Of a stretch of DNA of 64,000 nucleotides, positions 9,156 to 18,133 are shown one piece after another. How positions within the stretch are numbered: the first letter of the stretch is position 1; every line of letters begins with the position of its first letter. Position numbers and translations under genes: made by a program. The stretch comes from CAZZIZ01 sp964654535 (lineage in GTDB: Bacteria; Bacteroidota; Bacteroidia; Chitinophagales; UBA2359). Under the pieces are notes generated by a model that worked only from the letters and a program-made list of their open reading frames with translations, ran no database searches and was not told where the DNA came from. The stretch spans positions 1 through 64,000 of the forward strand of contig CAZZIZ010000002.1 in assembly GCA_964654535.1 (NCBI GenBank), written 5' to 3'.

Positions 9156-9602
9156 ATGAAAATTTCTAAAGCTACAATAGCAGACCTAGAGCAACTAAGC
9201 CAACTCTTCGATCAGTATAGAGTGTGGTATCGCAAGGAAAGTGACTTAGAAAGTGCCAAGCATTTTCTCAAGGAGCGCATTGAGCAAAAGGAATCTGAAA
9301 TTTTCATTGCAGAAAGCGATGAAAAGGAAATGCTCGGTTTCACGCAGTGTTATCCCTTGTTTTCCTCTACACGTATGTGTCGTATGTGGTTGCTCAACGA
9401 TTTGTTCGTTGCACCCGCGCATCGTGGGAAAGGCATCTCCAAGGCCTTGATAAATGCAGCAAAAGATTTAGCGCGTAGCACTGAAGCTGCCGGTATCTTA
9501 TTGGAAACCGAAACAAGTAATGACATAGGCAACAAGCTTTATCCGCGTATGGGTTTTCACTTAGAAGAAAACAACTTTTACTTCTGGGCTAAGGAAAGTT
9601 AA
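9156..9602 (+). CDS. GNAT family N-acetyltransferase
   Basis: 148 residues, a single GNAT domain. Transfers an acetyl group from acetyl-CoA to an unknown amine. The acetyl-CoA pyrophosphate-binding motif is visible as APAHRGKGISKALINAA (RxxGxG form), preceded by the strand MWLLNDLFV and followed by the motif B region with NKLYPRMGFHLEEN. The gene stands alone, flanked by family A repeats on both sides (8940-9119 and 9688-9863) and followed immediately by a pair of short palindromes. That raises the possibility of a mobile cassette, but no transposase is present. The substrate cannot be told from sequence. Confidence 0.88.
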   Translation: MKISKATIADLEQLSQLFDQYRVWYRKESDLESAKHFLKERIEQKESEIFIAESDEKEMLGFTQCYPLFSSTRMCRMWLLNDLFVAPAHRGKGISKALINAAKDLARSTEAAGILLETETSNDIGNKLYPRMGFHLEENNFYFWAKES

Positions 9603-9608
9603 ATCTCG

Positions 9609-9653
9609 TTTCGACTTCCAGTCGAAATGCAACAGCGGCGATTTTCAATCGCC
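9609..9653 (+). repeat. Twin REP-like hairpins after the GNAT gene
   Basis: Two perfect short palindromes in a row: TTTCGACT / AGTCGAAA (9609-9616 with 9620-9627) and GGCGATT / AATCGCC (9637-9643 with 9647-9653), each with a 3-base loop. The layout is like REP or IS200/IS605-type end hairpins. No transposase is nearby, and there is no T run to make them a standard terminator. Confidence 0.55.
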
Positions 9654-9687
9654 CACGACCTCCAACAAAAGCGTCCTCAAATTCTTC

Positions 9688-9863
9688 GCGTAAGGGATAG
9701 AGGGGGAGCGAAGCGTTTGTCTGAGCTCCTGTTGCTGGCAAGCGCCGAGCCCTCAGCACCCAAGTGCTGGATGGGCGATGCGTGCAGACAGCAGAACAGA
9801 GCGAGCCCCGAAAGCCCGACCCGAGCTTCCCGACTCGTCGGGAGAAGCAAGGGTTACGCCCAA
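9688..9863 (-). repeat. Family A structured intergenic repeat, copy 3
   Basis: Minus-strand sense: begins GGGCGTAACCC 13 bp after the stop of the sugar dehydrogenase gene (9876) and ends CCCTTACGC at 9688. Includes the hairpin GCTTCCCGAC / GTCGGGAGAAGC near 9825-9850 and a CAGCACCCAAGTGCTG hairpin near 9755. Confidence 0.75.
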
Positions 9864-9875
9864 ATAAATTTGTTC

Positions 9876-11276
9876 TTAATGTTCAACAACAAAGCTGCGA
9901 GTCACTTTGCCGTTTTTGTTTTCTATAGATAGGTAGTAAAAACCATTTGCAAAGTCATTGACATCAACACTCGTACTTTGATTATCGATGACTTGTCGGT
10001 GTACCATTTTTCCAGCGTAAGAAAATACCTGTAACTCGGTTTGTACAAAACTCTCGTCAACCGTAAGGTTTATTTGCTTGCTCGCTGGGTTTGGATAAAT
10101 GTCTAGAAGCTGCACATCGTCTTCGATGCCGACACCAAACTCTTCGAAATCAAGATTGCGATACTCAATTATTTTGTTGGGGCCGCTGCCTGGATAATTT
10201 GGACCGTTGGTCGCAAAGAAAATTGCGCCGTTGTTAGGGTTGACGCAAACATCTCTAATTCGTCCGTAGGTGGTCAAATATTGTATTTCTTCTAAGACCT
10301 CGCTTCCGTCATCACTTAGTACGAGTTGCGAAATACGAGGCTCCTGCGCACCGATACCGCCAAGTATGGCGACTAGCAAAGAGTTGTTGAATTCCGGAAT
10401 AGCAGGGTGGTCGTAGTAAACCAAATCGTTGGGTGCTATGCAGTATGCCGTCCAAGCATAGATAGGTTCGACGGTTTCATTATTCGCGCAATAGTCTTGT
10501 TCGAAACTAGTATTGCAAGGACCAGTTACTTCGGGCCAACCGTAATTTTGTCCGGGCGCTAAAATGTTTACTTCATCTGAGTGGTTTGGTCCGTGCTCAG
10601 TACTATAAATAGTTCCGTTCGGACTGGTGCAAATTCCTTGTGCATTTCTATGCCCGTAACTGTAGATGTATGTTCCTTCGACTGGATTGTCATCGGGCAT
10701 ACTTCCATCCATATTGAGACGAAGCGTCTTTCCCATTATGTTATCGCCAAGTGACTGTGCGTTTCCTGGAGTGCCAATATCTCCGGTGGTCATTAAAATT
10801 TTCAGGTCATCAGTTATCATAAGACGGGAACCGTTGTGAATTTGCGCTCCGGGGATATTATCTAATAAAATAGTCTCGTCGCTCAAGCTTTCTCCATCAA
10901 AGGAGTAAGAAACAAGTCTTTCTTTTATACCGCCCGAGTTATAGTTATAGACAACATAAACCAACGGTGTGTTTTCAAAATCTGGATGCAAAGTAAGACC
11001 GAGTAAACCTGGTTCGCCGCCACCATTGCCAGTGACGTTTAGGTCTAAGAGTGTTCTAGTATTGCCACTTTCAGGTTCAACTAATAATATTCTTCCCGAA
11101 CGCTCGGATACCCATATGTTATCGTTTGGTCCCCAATGAAGTTCCCAAGGCAAGTCAAGACCGACGGCAACTTCTCTTTCGGTAAGCAGTGTTGTTTCTA
11201 ACTGCAGGGTTTCCTGCGCAAATGAGCTAGTGAAAATTAAGGATAACGTAGTTACAACAATCAGCGATCGTAGCAT
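9876..11276 (-). CDS. Secreted PQQ-type sugar dehydrogenase with T9SS sorting domain
   Basis: 466 residues. A signal peptide (MLRSLIVVTTLSLIFTSSFAQ) is followed by a glucose/sorbosone dehydrogenase-type six-bladed propeller, about residues 30-365. Typical segments are LDLPWELHWGPNDNIWVSERSGRI, GGEPGLLGLTLHPDF, GHRNAQGICTSPNGTIYSTEHGP, and DEVNILAPGQNYGWP. Known members use pyrroloquinoline quinone to oxidise sugars; animal HHIP-like proteins share the fold. The C-terminal 80 or so residues are a type A T9SS sorting domain (IYPNPASKQINLT, then GFYYLSIENKNGKVTRSFVVE), so the protein is expected on the cell surface or outside the cell. It starts 23 bp after the lysyl-oxidase-like gene on the same strand, so the two are probably co-transcribed. 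The substrate is unknown. Confidence 0.9.
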   Translation of the reverse strand: MLRSLIVVTTLSLIFTSSFAQETLQLETTLLTEREVAVGLDLPWELHWGPNDNIWVSERSGRILLVEPESGNTRTLLDLNVTGNGGGEPGLLGLTLHPDFENTPLVYVVYNYNSGGIKERLVSYSFDGESLSDETILLDNIPGAQIHNGSRLMITDDLKILMTTGDIGTPGNAQSLGDNIMGKTLRLNMDGSMPDDNPVEGTYIYSYGHRNAQGICTSPNGTIYSTEHGPNHSDEVNILAPGQNYGWPEVTGPCNTSFEQDYCANNETVEPIYAWTAYCIAPNDLVYYDHPAIPEFNNSLLVAILGGIGAQEPRISQLVLSDDGSEVLEEIQYLTTYGRIRDVCVNPNNGAIFFATNGPNYPGSGPNKIIEYRNLDFEEFGVGIEDDVQLLDIYPNPASKQINLTVDESFVQTELQVFSYAGKMVHRQVIDNQSTSVDVNDFANGFYYLSIENKNGKVTRSFVVEH

Positions 11277-11299
11277 AGAATGATAGTTTTTTTATGGGC

Positions 11300-13699
11300 T
11301 TATCTCAAGCAAACGAGTTTGCCAGTATAGTAGATGTTTTTGCTTTCTAGAACGAATGTGTATACCTGACCACCTGCAACACCTTCGATAATTAGTTCCT
11401 CTTCTATTATGCCAGTTCTGTAGTACACTCGGTTACCTGAAGCATCGAAAAGACTAATCGAGTAGCTTTCTGCCGAACTGTTTGGAAAAGTAATTCTAGT
11501 TCTGGTAGTAAAAGGGTTTGGGCTTATTGTGAGATTTTTTAAATCTCCTTGGGTTAAATCATCAATTCCGGAAGCAATTGCTGTCTGGCAAGCACTTGAA
11601 ACAAGTGGATTGATTACTTCTAACAGTTCGTTCACAATGGCATCAATTGATTGAATGCAAACTTGATTGTCCGTATTGGTAATTTCCTCAAAGTGGACTC
11701 TCAAGAATTCAGTTGTTTCGCTGTGCTTAAATATTGGATCATCGCTAATGACGTAGCCTGTAACCTTACCTGTTTCATCGTTGTAATTTAGAGCGGTAAC
11801 CAGACCTTCTTGGTCCAGTAGACTCGAAATATTGCTGATTCGAATTCCCGATAGGTTAAACTCAAAGGCGACCACTTCATTGAGTGGATTTGAAATACCA
11901 ATGTCAACAAAACCTTGCTCGAGATTAATGCCTAGATTAGAAAACGTGGTAGTCTGTTGCGTGTTGTCTGTACCATAAGGGAATCCGCAATTGTCGTTGT
12001 TTGGATCGTCGGTTCCTCCTGCTAGCTCTTGCAAGTAGCAAGCATACAAGTAGTAAGCATCAATGATGTTTAATTCGTTGTCACCATTTAAGTCGCTACA
12101 AGTATTAAGCGCATTCGCATTTCCTGAAACTACTTCTTGTACAATAGCATCTACATCTTCAAAATTTCTAGCACCATCTTTATTGATATCTCCCATTATG
12201 CTGAGGCCATCGCATTCGCCTTCGCAATCTATTAGTGCTGGACCATATTCAGCACCCGCGCAGTCCGTAGGAGCAGCACAATTTTCGATTATTTGTAGCG
12301 ATGCTCCACTGCCTTGATCTGGTGTGTAAGAAAAGCACACCTTCGCGTAGTTGTTTTCGTAATTGGTTTCGGTACGTCCGTGTAAATCGGGTGTTTCATC
12401 CCAGTTTACTTTTACTACCATAGTATAGTCTCCAGCTTCAAGTCCTGTAATATCGAGCCATTGACAGGGAATAGATGCGTCGTAAGTATCCGAGCAACCT
12501 GCAGATATTCCCATCGTGTTACAGGTATATTGGAACATATCGCCAGAAGGGCAACTCAAATCGAGCACGCAAAATCCGTTTTTGAATCCGGTAGGTAGAG
12601 CGTTATTGTTTGAATCAAACAATTCGTACGCCGCGTAACCTTCGTAGTGCCAGTGGTTGTGACATTGGTCCCACTCGAATTGCTCAGTGTCTTCATTGTT
12701 GCTAGGCGTTTGCCCAATCACATAATCTGCTTCGCCAATGTTGTGAATAGTAGTGGTAAAACGCAGTATGGTTCTCACGCCATAACCCGATGCGCAGCCT
12801 TCATTTATCAAACAAGCATCTTGAATGTCTTCTGTATCTAGTTGAAACGAACTGCTCAGCACACTTTGATCAACCTCAAGGTCGGGGAAACCGCCAGGGC
12901 AGTTTTCATCTGGGAAATACAAACACTCGGCTTCTATCGTAGCGAAGGGGTTGAAATTACATGCGGTTTCATCCATGCAACCAGTAATTTCTCCTTCGTA
13001 AGTAAGATTCCATGTAAAGTTGTTTTCGCAGGCCTGATTGTGAAAACGAATGAAATACTTCACTCCTGCTTGCAAACCTACTTGAACACTCGCGTTGCCA
13101 TTGCTACACGCATCTTCATTAAATGCTAGTGCACCAACAGGTCCTAGATCGAAGGAGCTGAGACACTCTTCGTAAACAAAGACAATAGATTCGCAAGACA
13201 AACCTGCGCAAGAACTCATTTTGTACTCTCCGTTTTGACTTGGCGTGAAAGCGTACCAACTATCTTCGGCTAGAGTAGAGTGTAGACCTTCAGTTACGTT
13301 TAGGGCAGACTCACAAACTAGTCCAGGCGGGCAGTTTATTTGATGTTCAGCAGAAGAGCCATAGTCTCCTCCAGTTTGCACTTCGACACCATCAACGAAT
13401 ATTTGATAGAATCCTAATCCGAACTGGCAACAGATTCCATCATTGGCCGAGTCGGTAATGACCCATCGTCTGCATTCACCTGCGCCAACACAGAAAGTAA
13501 ACTCTCCTGCTCCGCCATCGGCAACAGGAACTCCTGCTGCGTCGAAGAAAGTCCAAAGGATTTCTTGTGGGAAATTGTCGGCGACTACTACGATCCTAAC
13601 CTCTACCTCGTCGGCTTCGCAAGCTATAAGCTGTCTACCCGTGCTTCCACAAATAAAAAGCACGATGGCAAATAACTTTAGAATTTGCGCTGAATTCAT
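11300..13699 (-). CDS. Secreted lysyl-oxidase-domain protein with dockerin-like and T9SS sorting domains
   Basis: 799 residues. A signal peptide (residues 1-27) is followed by cysteine-rich beta regions (30-235), a short segment GCMDETACNFNP common in Bacteroidota cargo (240-251), and a lysyl-oxidase domain at about 270-462. A dockerin-like pair of EF-hand loops (504-515 and 536-547, DxNxDGxxNxxD form) comes next, then a cohesin-like beta region (about 585-700) and a type A T9SS sorting domain (ISPNPF at 725-730 to the end). In the oxidase domain the copper motif CHNHWH has His347, His349 and His351. Lys373 (FKNGFC) and Tyr406 (GCSDTY) align with the Lys320 and Tyr355 that form the LTQ cofactor in human LOX, and Cys377, Cys383, Cys393, Cys402 and Cys412 also align. 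It is therefore likely a catalytic copper amine oxidase acting outside the cell. Substrate unknown. Confidence 0.88.
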   Translation of the reverse strand: MNSAQILKLFAIVLFICGSTGRQLIACEADEVEVRIVVVADNFPQEILWTFFDAAGVPVADGGAGEFTFCVGAGECRRWVITDSANDGICCQFGLGFYQIFVDGVEVQTGGDYGSSAEHQINCPPGLVCESALNVTEGLHSTLAEDSWYAFTPSQNGEYKMSSCAGLSCESIVFVYEECLSSFDLGPVGALAFNEDACSNGNASVQVGLQAGVKYFIRFHNQACENNFTWNLTYEGEITGCMDETACNFNPFATIEAECLYFPDENCPGGFPDLEVDQSVLSSSFQLDTEDIQDACLINEGCASGYGVRTILRFTTTIHNIGEADYVIGQTPSNNEDTEQFEWDQCHNHWHYEGYAAYELFDSNNNALPTGFKNGFCVLDLSCPSGDMFQYTCNTMGISAGCSDTYDASIPCQWLDITGLEAGDYTMVVKVNWDETPDLHGRTETNYENNYAKVCFSYTPDQGSGASLQIIENCAAPTDCAGAEYGPALIDCEGECDGLSIMGDINKDGARNFEDVDAIVQEVVSGNANALNTCSDLNGDNELNIIDAYYLYACYLQELAGGTDDPNNDNCGFPYGTDNTQQTTTFSNLGINLEQGFVDIGISNPLNEVVAFEFNLSGIRISNISSLLDQEGLVTALNYNDETGKVTGYVISDDPIFKHSETTEFLRVHFEEITNTDNQVCIQSIDAIVNELLEVINPLVSSACQTAIASGIDDLTQGDLKNLTISPNPFTTRTRITFPNSSAESYSISLFDASGNRVYYRTGIIEEELIIEGVAGGQVYTFVLESKNIYYTGKLVCLR

Positions 13700-13785
13700 A
13701 CCTTAAAATAACCATTTTGACCCTTCATAGGCTTGAAATATTTATGAATCAGACCACTTTATGGCGAATATGGTCTTTTATTGAC

Positions 13786-14712
13786 TTAGGCCAGCGTCTT
13801 TTTTAGGCTACTCGCCAGAGTAGGGTGCTTGAAGGCATAACCAGTATCTAGCGTGTTTTGAGGATAAGCCTTGACGCTTTGAAGAAGGGCCGATGCCATT
13901 TCACCAGCAAAGAACTTTATGGCAGATTCTGGGGAGGGAATTAGCAAGCATCTTTTGTTTAAAGCATTGGCAATTTCCCTTACAAATTTTCTGTGCGTGA
14001 GAGATTCTGGAGCGGTTCCATTAAAGGCACCAGTGCAATTTTTGTGTTCAATGAGATGGATAAAAATCCCAGCCAAATCGTCGTTATCGATCCAGGAAAC
14101 AAACTGCTTTCCACTTCCCAACATTCCTCCAATGCCTAATTTAATTGGTAAAAGCATGTTTGCTAAAACACCGCCATTTTTATCGAGTACTAAGCCAATG
14201 CGCACTCGCGCCTCCCTAATATTTAATTGACTAAATGCGCGGGCAGCTTGTTCCCATTTTATACAAATCTCTGCTAAGTAATCGTCTCCAGCAGGAGCAT
14301 CTTCCTTTACGATTTTTTCGTGAGTATTGCCGTACCAACCAATCGCAGATGCTGAAATAAAAGCTTCGACTTGATGGGTATTGTTTTCTAAATGATTGTA
14401 AATCAACTCGGCGCTTTTAACGCGACTTTCAACCAATTCGATTTTTCTTGATTGACTCCAGCGCTTGTCTACCACCCCTGCTCCAGCTAAGTGAATGACG
14501 ACTTGAATATCCTCGAAAGCCCCTTCTTCAATGTACTTTTCATCTAGGTTCCATTGAAAAATGCTGTAGTTTTTGTCCTGTTTTTTTGATCTGCTTAAGT
14601 GGTGAACCCGATATCCGGCTTCCAGTAAGACGCGTGTCAAATTGCGTCCAACTAGCCCCGAACCTCCGCTAATTAGGACCCCGCATTTCTTGACATTTTC
14701 GTTCGCCACCAT
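13786..14712 (-). CDS. TIGR01777 family NAD(P)-binding epimerase-like protein
   Basis: 308 residues, the usual family length. An SDR-type Rossmann fold: the dinucleotide motif GGSGLVGRNL begins at about residue 15, and VIHLAGAGVVDKRWSQSRK and SASAIGWYG (the YfcH-type active region) follow. The C-terminal DUF1731-like part contains KAYPQNTLDTGYAFKHPTL, which is diagnostic for this family. The reaction is not established in any member I know. It lies alone between the lysyl-oxidase-like gene and the divergent ABC importer operon. Confidence 0.9.
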   Translation of the reverse strand: MVANENVKKCGVLISGGSGLVGRNLTRVLLEAGYRVHHLSRSKKQDKNYSIFQWNLDEKYIEEGAFEDIQVVIHLAGAGVVDKRWSQSRKIELVESRVKSAELIYNHLENNTHQVEAFISASAIGWYGNTHEKIVKEDAPAGDDYLAEICIKWEQAARAFSQLNIREARVRIGLVLDKNGGVLANMLLPIKLGIGGMLGSGKQFVSWIDNDDLAGIFIHLIEHKNCTGAFNGTAPESLTHRKFVREIANALNKRCLLIPSPESAIKFFAGEMASALLQSVKAYPQNTLDTGYAFKHPTLASSLKKTLA

Positions 14713-14844
14713 TTAACAATTATCTTTCTAAAAGCCCTTAGGAATCAGCGTTTTAAAGAATTCGCAATGCATTTTAAAACCAATATTAATACTTATTTTA
14801 GAGTTCCTAGATTCTAAACGTAAAGCTGAATTATGATACAATTT

Positions 14845-16629
14845 ATGACTAAAAAGGCAATCACATATTTGTTCGCCTGCCTCTTTCTTTTCGCTTCTTG
14901 CGCCAGCGGTGGAGGTGATGGTAAATCTTCATCGAGCGGTAAGACCGAATATCCGGATAGAGTAGTCATTCATAACCTTTCAGATCCAGACGGATTACAT
15001 CCGACCAATTCAACAGGGGCTTCTTCGACGACTATCAGAAATCACATGTTTCAGAAGTTGTTGTCTATTGACTACACCTCTCTGGAATTACAGCCTTGGT
15101 TGGCTGCGAAAATGCCAACAGTAGAAGAAAAGGATGGAGGTATGATCATTACTTATGAATTAAAAAAAGGTTTGGAATGGGACGACGGTAAGCCTATAAC
15201 CGCAAGAGATGTTGAGTTTAGTATAATGTGCATAAAGAATCCAAAAGTTGATGCTCCACACTTACGTCCGTATTATGGATTCATAAAAGATTTCGTTTAC
15301 GATAAAGACAACCCGCAAAAGTTTCAATTGATTTGTGACGAAGTGTTTATGCTTTGGGATCATTCTACAGGTAATGATGGTTATGTTTTCCCAGAACACT
15401 TGTATGATCCTAATGGATACATGAAAGATTTTTCGTTGAAAGATATGATAGACGAAAACACTGCAGCTGTAAAGAGCTCAAAAAACATCAAGTTCGCACA
15501 GGATTTTAATGACGTTAATTTTCATCGTACGGCTATAAATGGTTCTGGGCCATATAAGTTTGTTGAATGGCAAACGAATCAGCGTGTCATTATGGAATTG
15601 AAAGAAGATTGGTATGGTGATAAATTTAAAGGAACTGGAAACCAGTTCTTTACTACTGGACCGCAAAAAGTAATTTTCGAAACGGTCAATGATATGACCA
15701 CTGCCATTACCGCATTGAAGGCTGAGGACTTAGATGTAGTTCAAAGTGTCAGACCAAATGACTGGGTTAAATTGCCAGACTCGGACAAGTTCAATGAGAA
15801 CTATATCCGTTCAACTCCAGATTTTCTAACTTATTCCTATATCGGTATACATACTAAAAATCCTTTGTTAAGAGGTAAGAAAACTAGACAGGCTCTTGCG
15901 CATTTGATTGATGCCGATGTAATTAATGAAACAGTACTCTACGGTTTGAATTATCGAATAGTAGGACCTATATCCAAGGCTTACGGAGATGATTACAACA
16001 ATGATTTACCGCTTTATCAATTTGATACAGAAAAAGCCAAGCAATTGTTGGCTGCTGATGGCTGGGAGGATTCAGATGGTGATGGAATCTTGGATAAAGT
16101 CATAGACGGAAAAAGAAGACCGTTCAAAACTACTTTTTATTACAACCAAGGAAACGCCATTAGAAAGAGTGTTGGCCTAACACTTCAAGAATCCGCTCGT
16201 TTAGTGGGAATCGATATTGGAGTTAGCTCTCTAGAGTGGTCGGTATTCCTTGAAAGATTAAAACAACACAAAATTGATTTGTGGTATGGCGCCTGGGTAT
16301 TCGATCCAAGACCAAGTGATCCAAAACAAATCTGGCATACAGATTCATATACTTCTGGTGGTTCGAACTATACTGGTTTTGGAAACGCTGAAACAAATGC
16401 TTTAATTGAAGCCATCAGAAGCGAACTTGATCCAGGTAAACGGAAAGCACTTTATATGAAGTGGCAAGAGTTGCTGCACGAAGAAGTGCCTTATGTATTC
16501 CTTTTCTCTGGGAAAAGACGAAACGCGATACACAAGCGATTTACAAACCTAAAAGAAGGTGCACGTAATCCTGGTTACTATAGTGGAGGATTCCAAATGG
16601 CCAAAGGCTTTAGTGCCACAGTAAACTAA
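14845..16629 (+). CDS. Oligopeptide-type ABC transporter substrate-binding lipoprotein
   Basis: About 594 residues from the ATG at 14845 (an in-frame ATG at 14833 is also possible). Lipoprotein signal: a hydrophobic stretch followed by the lipobox LFASC, so the protein is tethered by an N-terminal lipid. The SBP_bac_5 (OppA/DppA/NikA) fold shows YELKKGLEWDDGKPITARDVEFS, RPNDWVKLPD, the hinge region LRGKKTRQALAHLIDAD, and the C-terminal IWHTDSYTSGGSNYTGFGN. It captures peptides or similar solutes for the two permeases encoded just downstream (36-bp and 5-bp gaps). The ligand cannot be told. No T9SS sorting domain. Confidence 0.93.
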   Translation: MTKKAITYLFACLFLFASCASGGGDGKSSSSGKTEYPDRVVIHNLSDPDGLHPTNSTGASSTTIRNHMFQKLLSIDYTSLELQPWLAAKMPTVEEKDGGMIITYELKKGLEWDDGKPITARDVEFSIMCIKNPKVDAPHLRPYYGFIKDFVYDKDNPQKFQLICDEVFMLWDHSTGNDGYVFPEHLYDPNGYMKDFSLKDMIDENTAAVKSSKNIKFAQDFNDVNFHRTAINGSGPYKFVEWQTNQRVIMELKEDWYGDKFKGTGNQFFTTGPQKVIFETVNDMTTAITALKAEDLDVVQSVRPNDWVKLPDSDKFNENYIRSTPDFLTYSYIGIHTKNPLLRGKKTRQALAHLIDADVINETVLYGLNYRIVGPISKAYGDDYNNDLPLYQFDTEKAKQLLAADGWEDSDGDGILDKVIDGKRRPFKTTFYYNQGNAIRKSVGLTLQESARLVGIDIGVSSLEWSVFLERLKQHKIDLWYGAWVFDPRPSDPKQIWHTDSYTSGGSNYTGFGNAETNALIEAIRSELDPGKRKALYMKWQELLHEEVPYVFLFSGKRRNAIHKRFTNLKEGARNPGYYSGGFQMAKGFSATVN

Positions 16630-16664
16630 TTCAGACGGTAGCATAGAAAAAAAGCAAGGCCGTC

Positions 16665-18128
16665 GTGTTAAAGTATATTCTCAAACGGGTTCTCATTTTT
16701 ATACCAACGATATTGATCATATCGTTGTTCACGTTTGCCTTGAGCGTCAATGCTCCAGGCGATCCGGTGGAGACGATGCTTTCCTCACAAAATAGTCAAG
16801 GTCAATCGGCCAACTTACTTGCCAATGAGAAGGCGTTTATAGCTAAGCGAAAAGAGTTGGGATTAGATCTGCCTATTTTTTATTTCGCGATGAACAGTGT
16901 GGCAGTATCAGACACTATCCATCGGATTCCTAAAAGAACGCATAGACAAAACTTGGATCGTTTTGTTGAACGTTATGGTAACTGGCCAGAGGTTCAAGAT
17001 TATTATCGCAATGCGCGTGACTTTGAATTGGATCTCTACGATGCCGTTGAAGACACGACTAACGGTGATTTAATTATTCAAGCTAAAGAGGCATTATCAA
17101 CGCTTTATATAAATGATGCGCCAGAGACGCAGACCTTTGAGTTGAATCGCTTACAAGAGAATCTTAATGGCGCACAATCTCTGGCATATCTTATACCTAA
17201 GGCGAATAAAGTTCAGGCTTCTTACGAAGCCATGGTCAATAGCCCTACCAATTGGAAGCGGTACGTACCGACTATAAATTTCTACGGAAGGGAAAATCAA
17301 TATCATCGTTGGTTCTTTGGAGACAAGCCATTTTTTGGCGCTAAGGAAGGAGAGTACACAAGTGCTGGTTTTATTCGCGGAGATTTTGGTATTTCTTACC
17401 AAGATGAAAGACCCGTGGGCTCGGTTATTTGGGATGCTGTGCGATGGACCATGCTTTTAAGTTTTCTATCCATTGTAATCACTTATTTAATTGCCATTCC
17501 TCTGGGCGTTGATTCAGCATTAAGCAAAGGCTCGATAAAGGACCAAATTATAACCACCATTCTATTCGTTTTGTATTCCTTACCCTCATTCTGGATTGCT
17601 ACTATGGCTATCGTTTACTTATGCGGAGGAGACTTCTGGGACGTCTTTCCCCCTTACGGCGTAGGAGGTGACGTTCCTGCAGATGCAAGTCTTTGGACTA
17701 AGTTCACGGATCGTGCACGCCACTTAATTTTACCGCTCTTCTGCTGGACCTATAGCACCTTCGCTTACTTGAGTAGACAAATGCGAGGCGGAATGGTTTC
17801 CGTCTTAAATCAAGATTTTATTCGAACTGCTCGAGCGAAAGGACTCGATGAAAGAAAGGTGATTTGGAAACATGCCTTAAGAAACTCTTTGCTTCCAGTA
17901 ATAACTTTATTCGCCAGTGTATTTCCGGCAATGCTCAGTGGCGCTATTGCGCTAGAAATAATTTTCTCCATTCCAGGAATGGGTAAAGTCATGTTCGAGG
18001 CTATCGTTGCTCGAAACTATCCAATAGTATTTACGGTCATGATGTTCTCCGCGATTTTAACCCTTATCGGTTATTTGATTTCAGATATTTTATACGCAGT
18101 TGTCGATCCAAGAATTTCTTATAAGTAA
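16665..18128 (+). CDS. ABC transporter permease, OppB/DppB type, with long extracytoplasmic insertion
   Basis: 487 residues; typical OppB/DppB permeases have about 310-340. The first membrane segment (ILKRVLIFIPTILIISLFTFALS) and the family-typical NAPGDPVE are present. Then come about 180 extra hydrophilic residues (roughly 35-235) before the canonical GDFGISYQDERPVG and five further membrane helices. The EAA loop that contacts the ATPase is clear: RTARAKGLDERKVIWKHALRNSLLPVI. Start is GTG at 16665. The inserted domain presumably faces the periplasm and may interact with the binding protein; that is inference. It is followed by the second permease after 5 bp. Confidence 0.92.
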   Translation: MLKYILKRVLIFIPTILIISLFTFALSVNAPGDPVETMLSSQNSQGQSANLLANEKAFIAKRKELGLDLPIFYFAMNSVAVSDTIHRIPKRTHRQNLDRFVERYGNWPEVQDYYRNARDFELDLYDAVEDTTNGDLIIQAKEALSTLYINDAPETQTFELNRLQENLNGAQSLAYLIPKANKVQASYEAMVNSPTNWKRYVPTINFYGRENQYHRWFFGDKPFFGAKEGEYTSAGFIRGDFGISYQDERPVGSVIWDAVRWTMLLSFLSIVITYLIAIPLGVDSALSKGSIKDQIITTILFVLYSLPSFWIATMAIVYLCGGDFWDVFPPYGVGGDVPADASLWTKFTDRARHLILPLFCWTYSTFAYLSRQMRGGMVSVLNQDFIRTARAKGLDERKVIWKHALRNSLLPVITLFASVFPAMLSGAIALEIIFSIPGMGKVMFEAIVARNYPIVFTVMMFSAILTLIGYLISDILYAVVDPRISYK

Positions 18129-18133
18129 GTGAA

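Noticed and set aside
9156..9602. GNAT gene as the antitoxin or toxin of a toxin-antitoxin pair
   Set aside because: No small partner gene with a DNA-binding domain is adjacent, and the protein lacks features that point to a tRNA-acetylating toxin.
9627..9932. 101-codon frame after the GNAT gene, and a similar 63-codon frame at 21216-21407
   Set aside because: Both run through family A repeats (copies 3 and 5). Their shared peptide reflects the repeat, not a gene.
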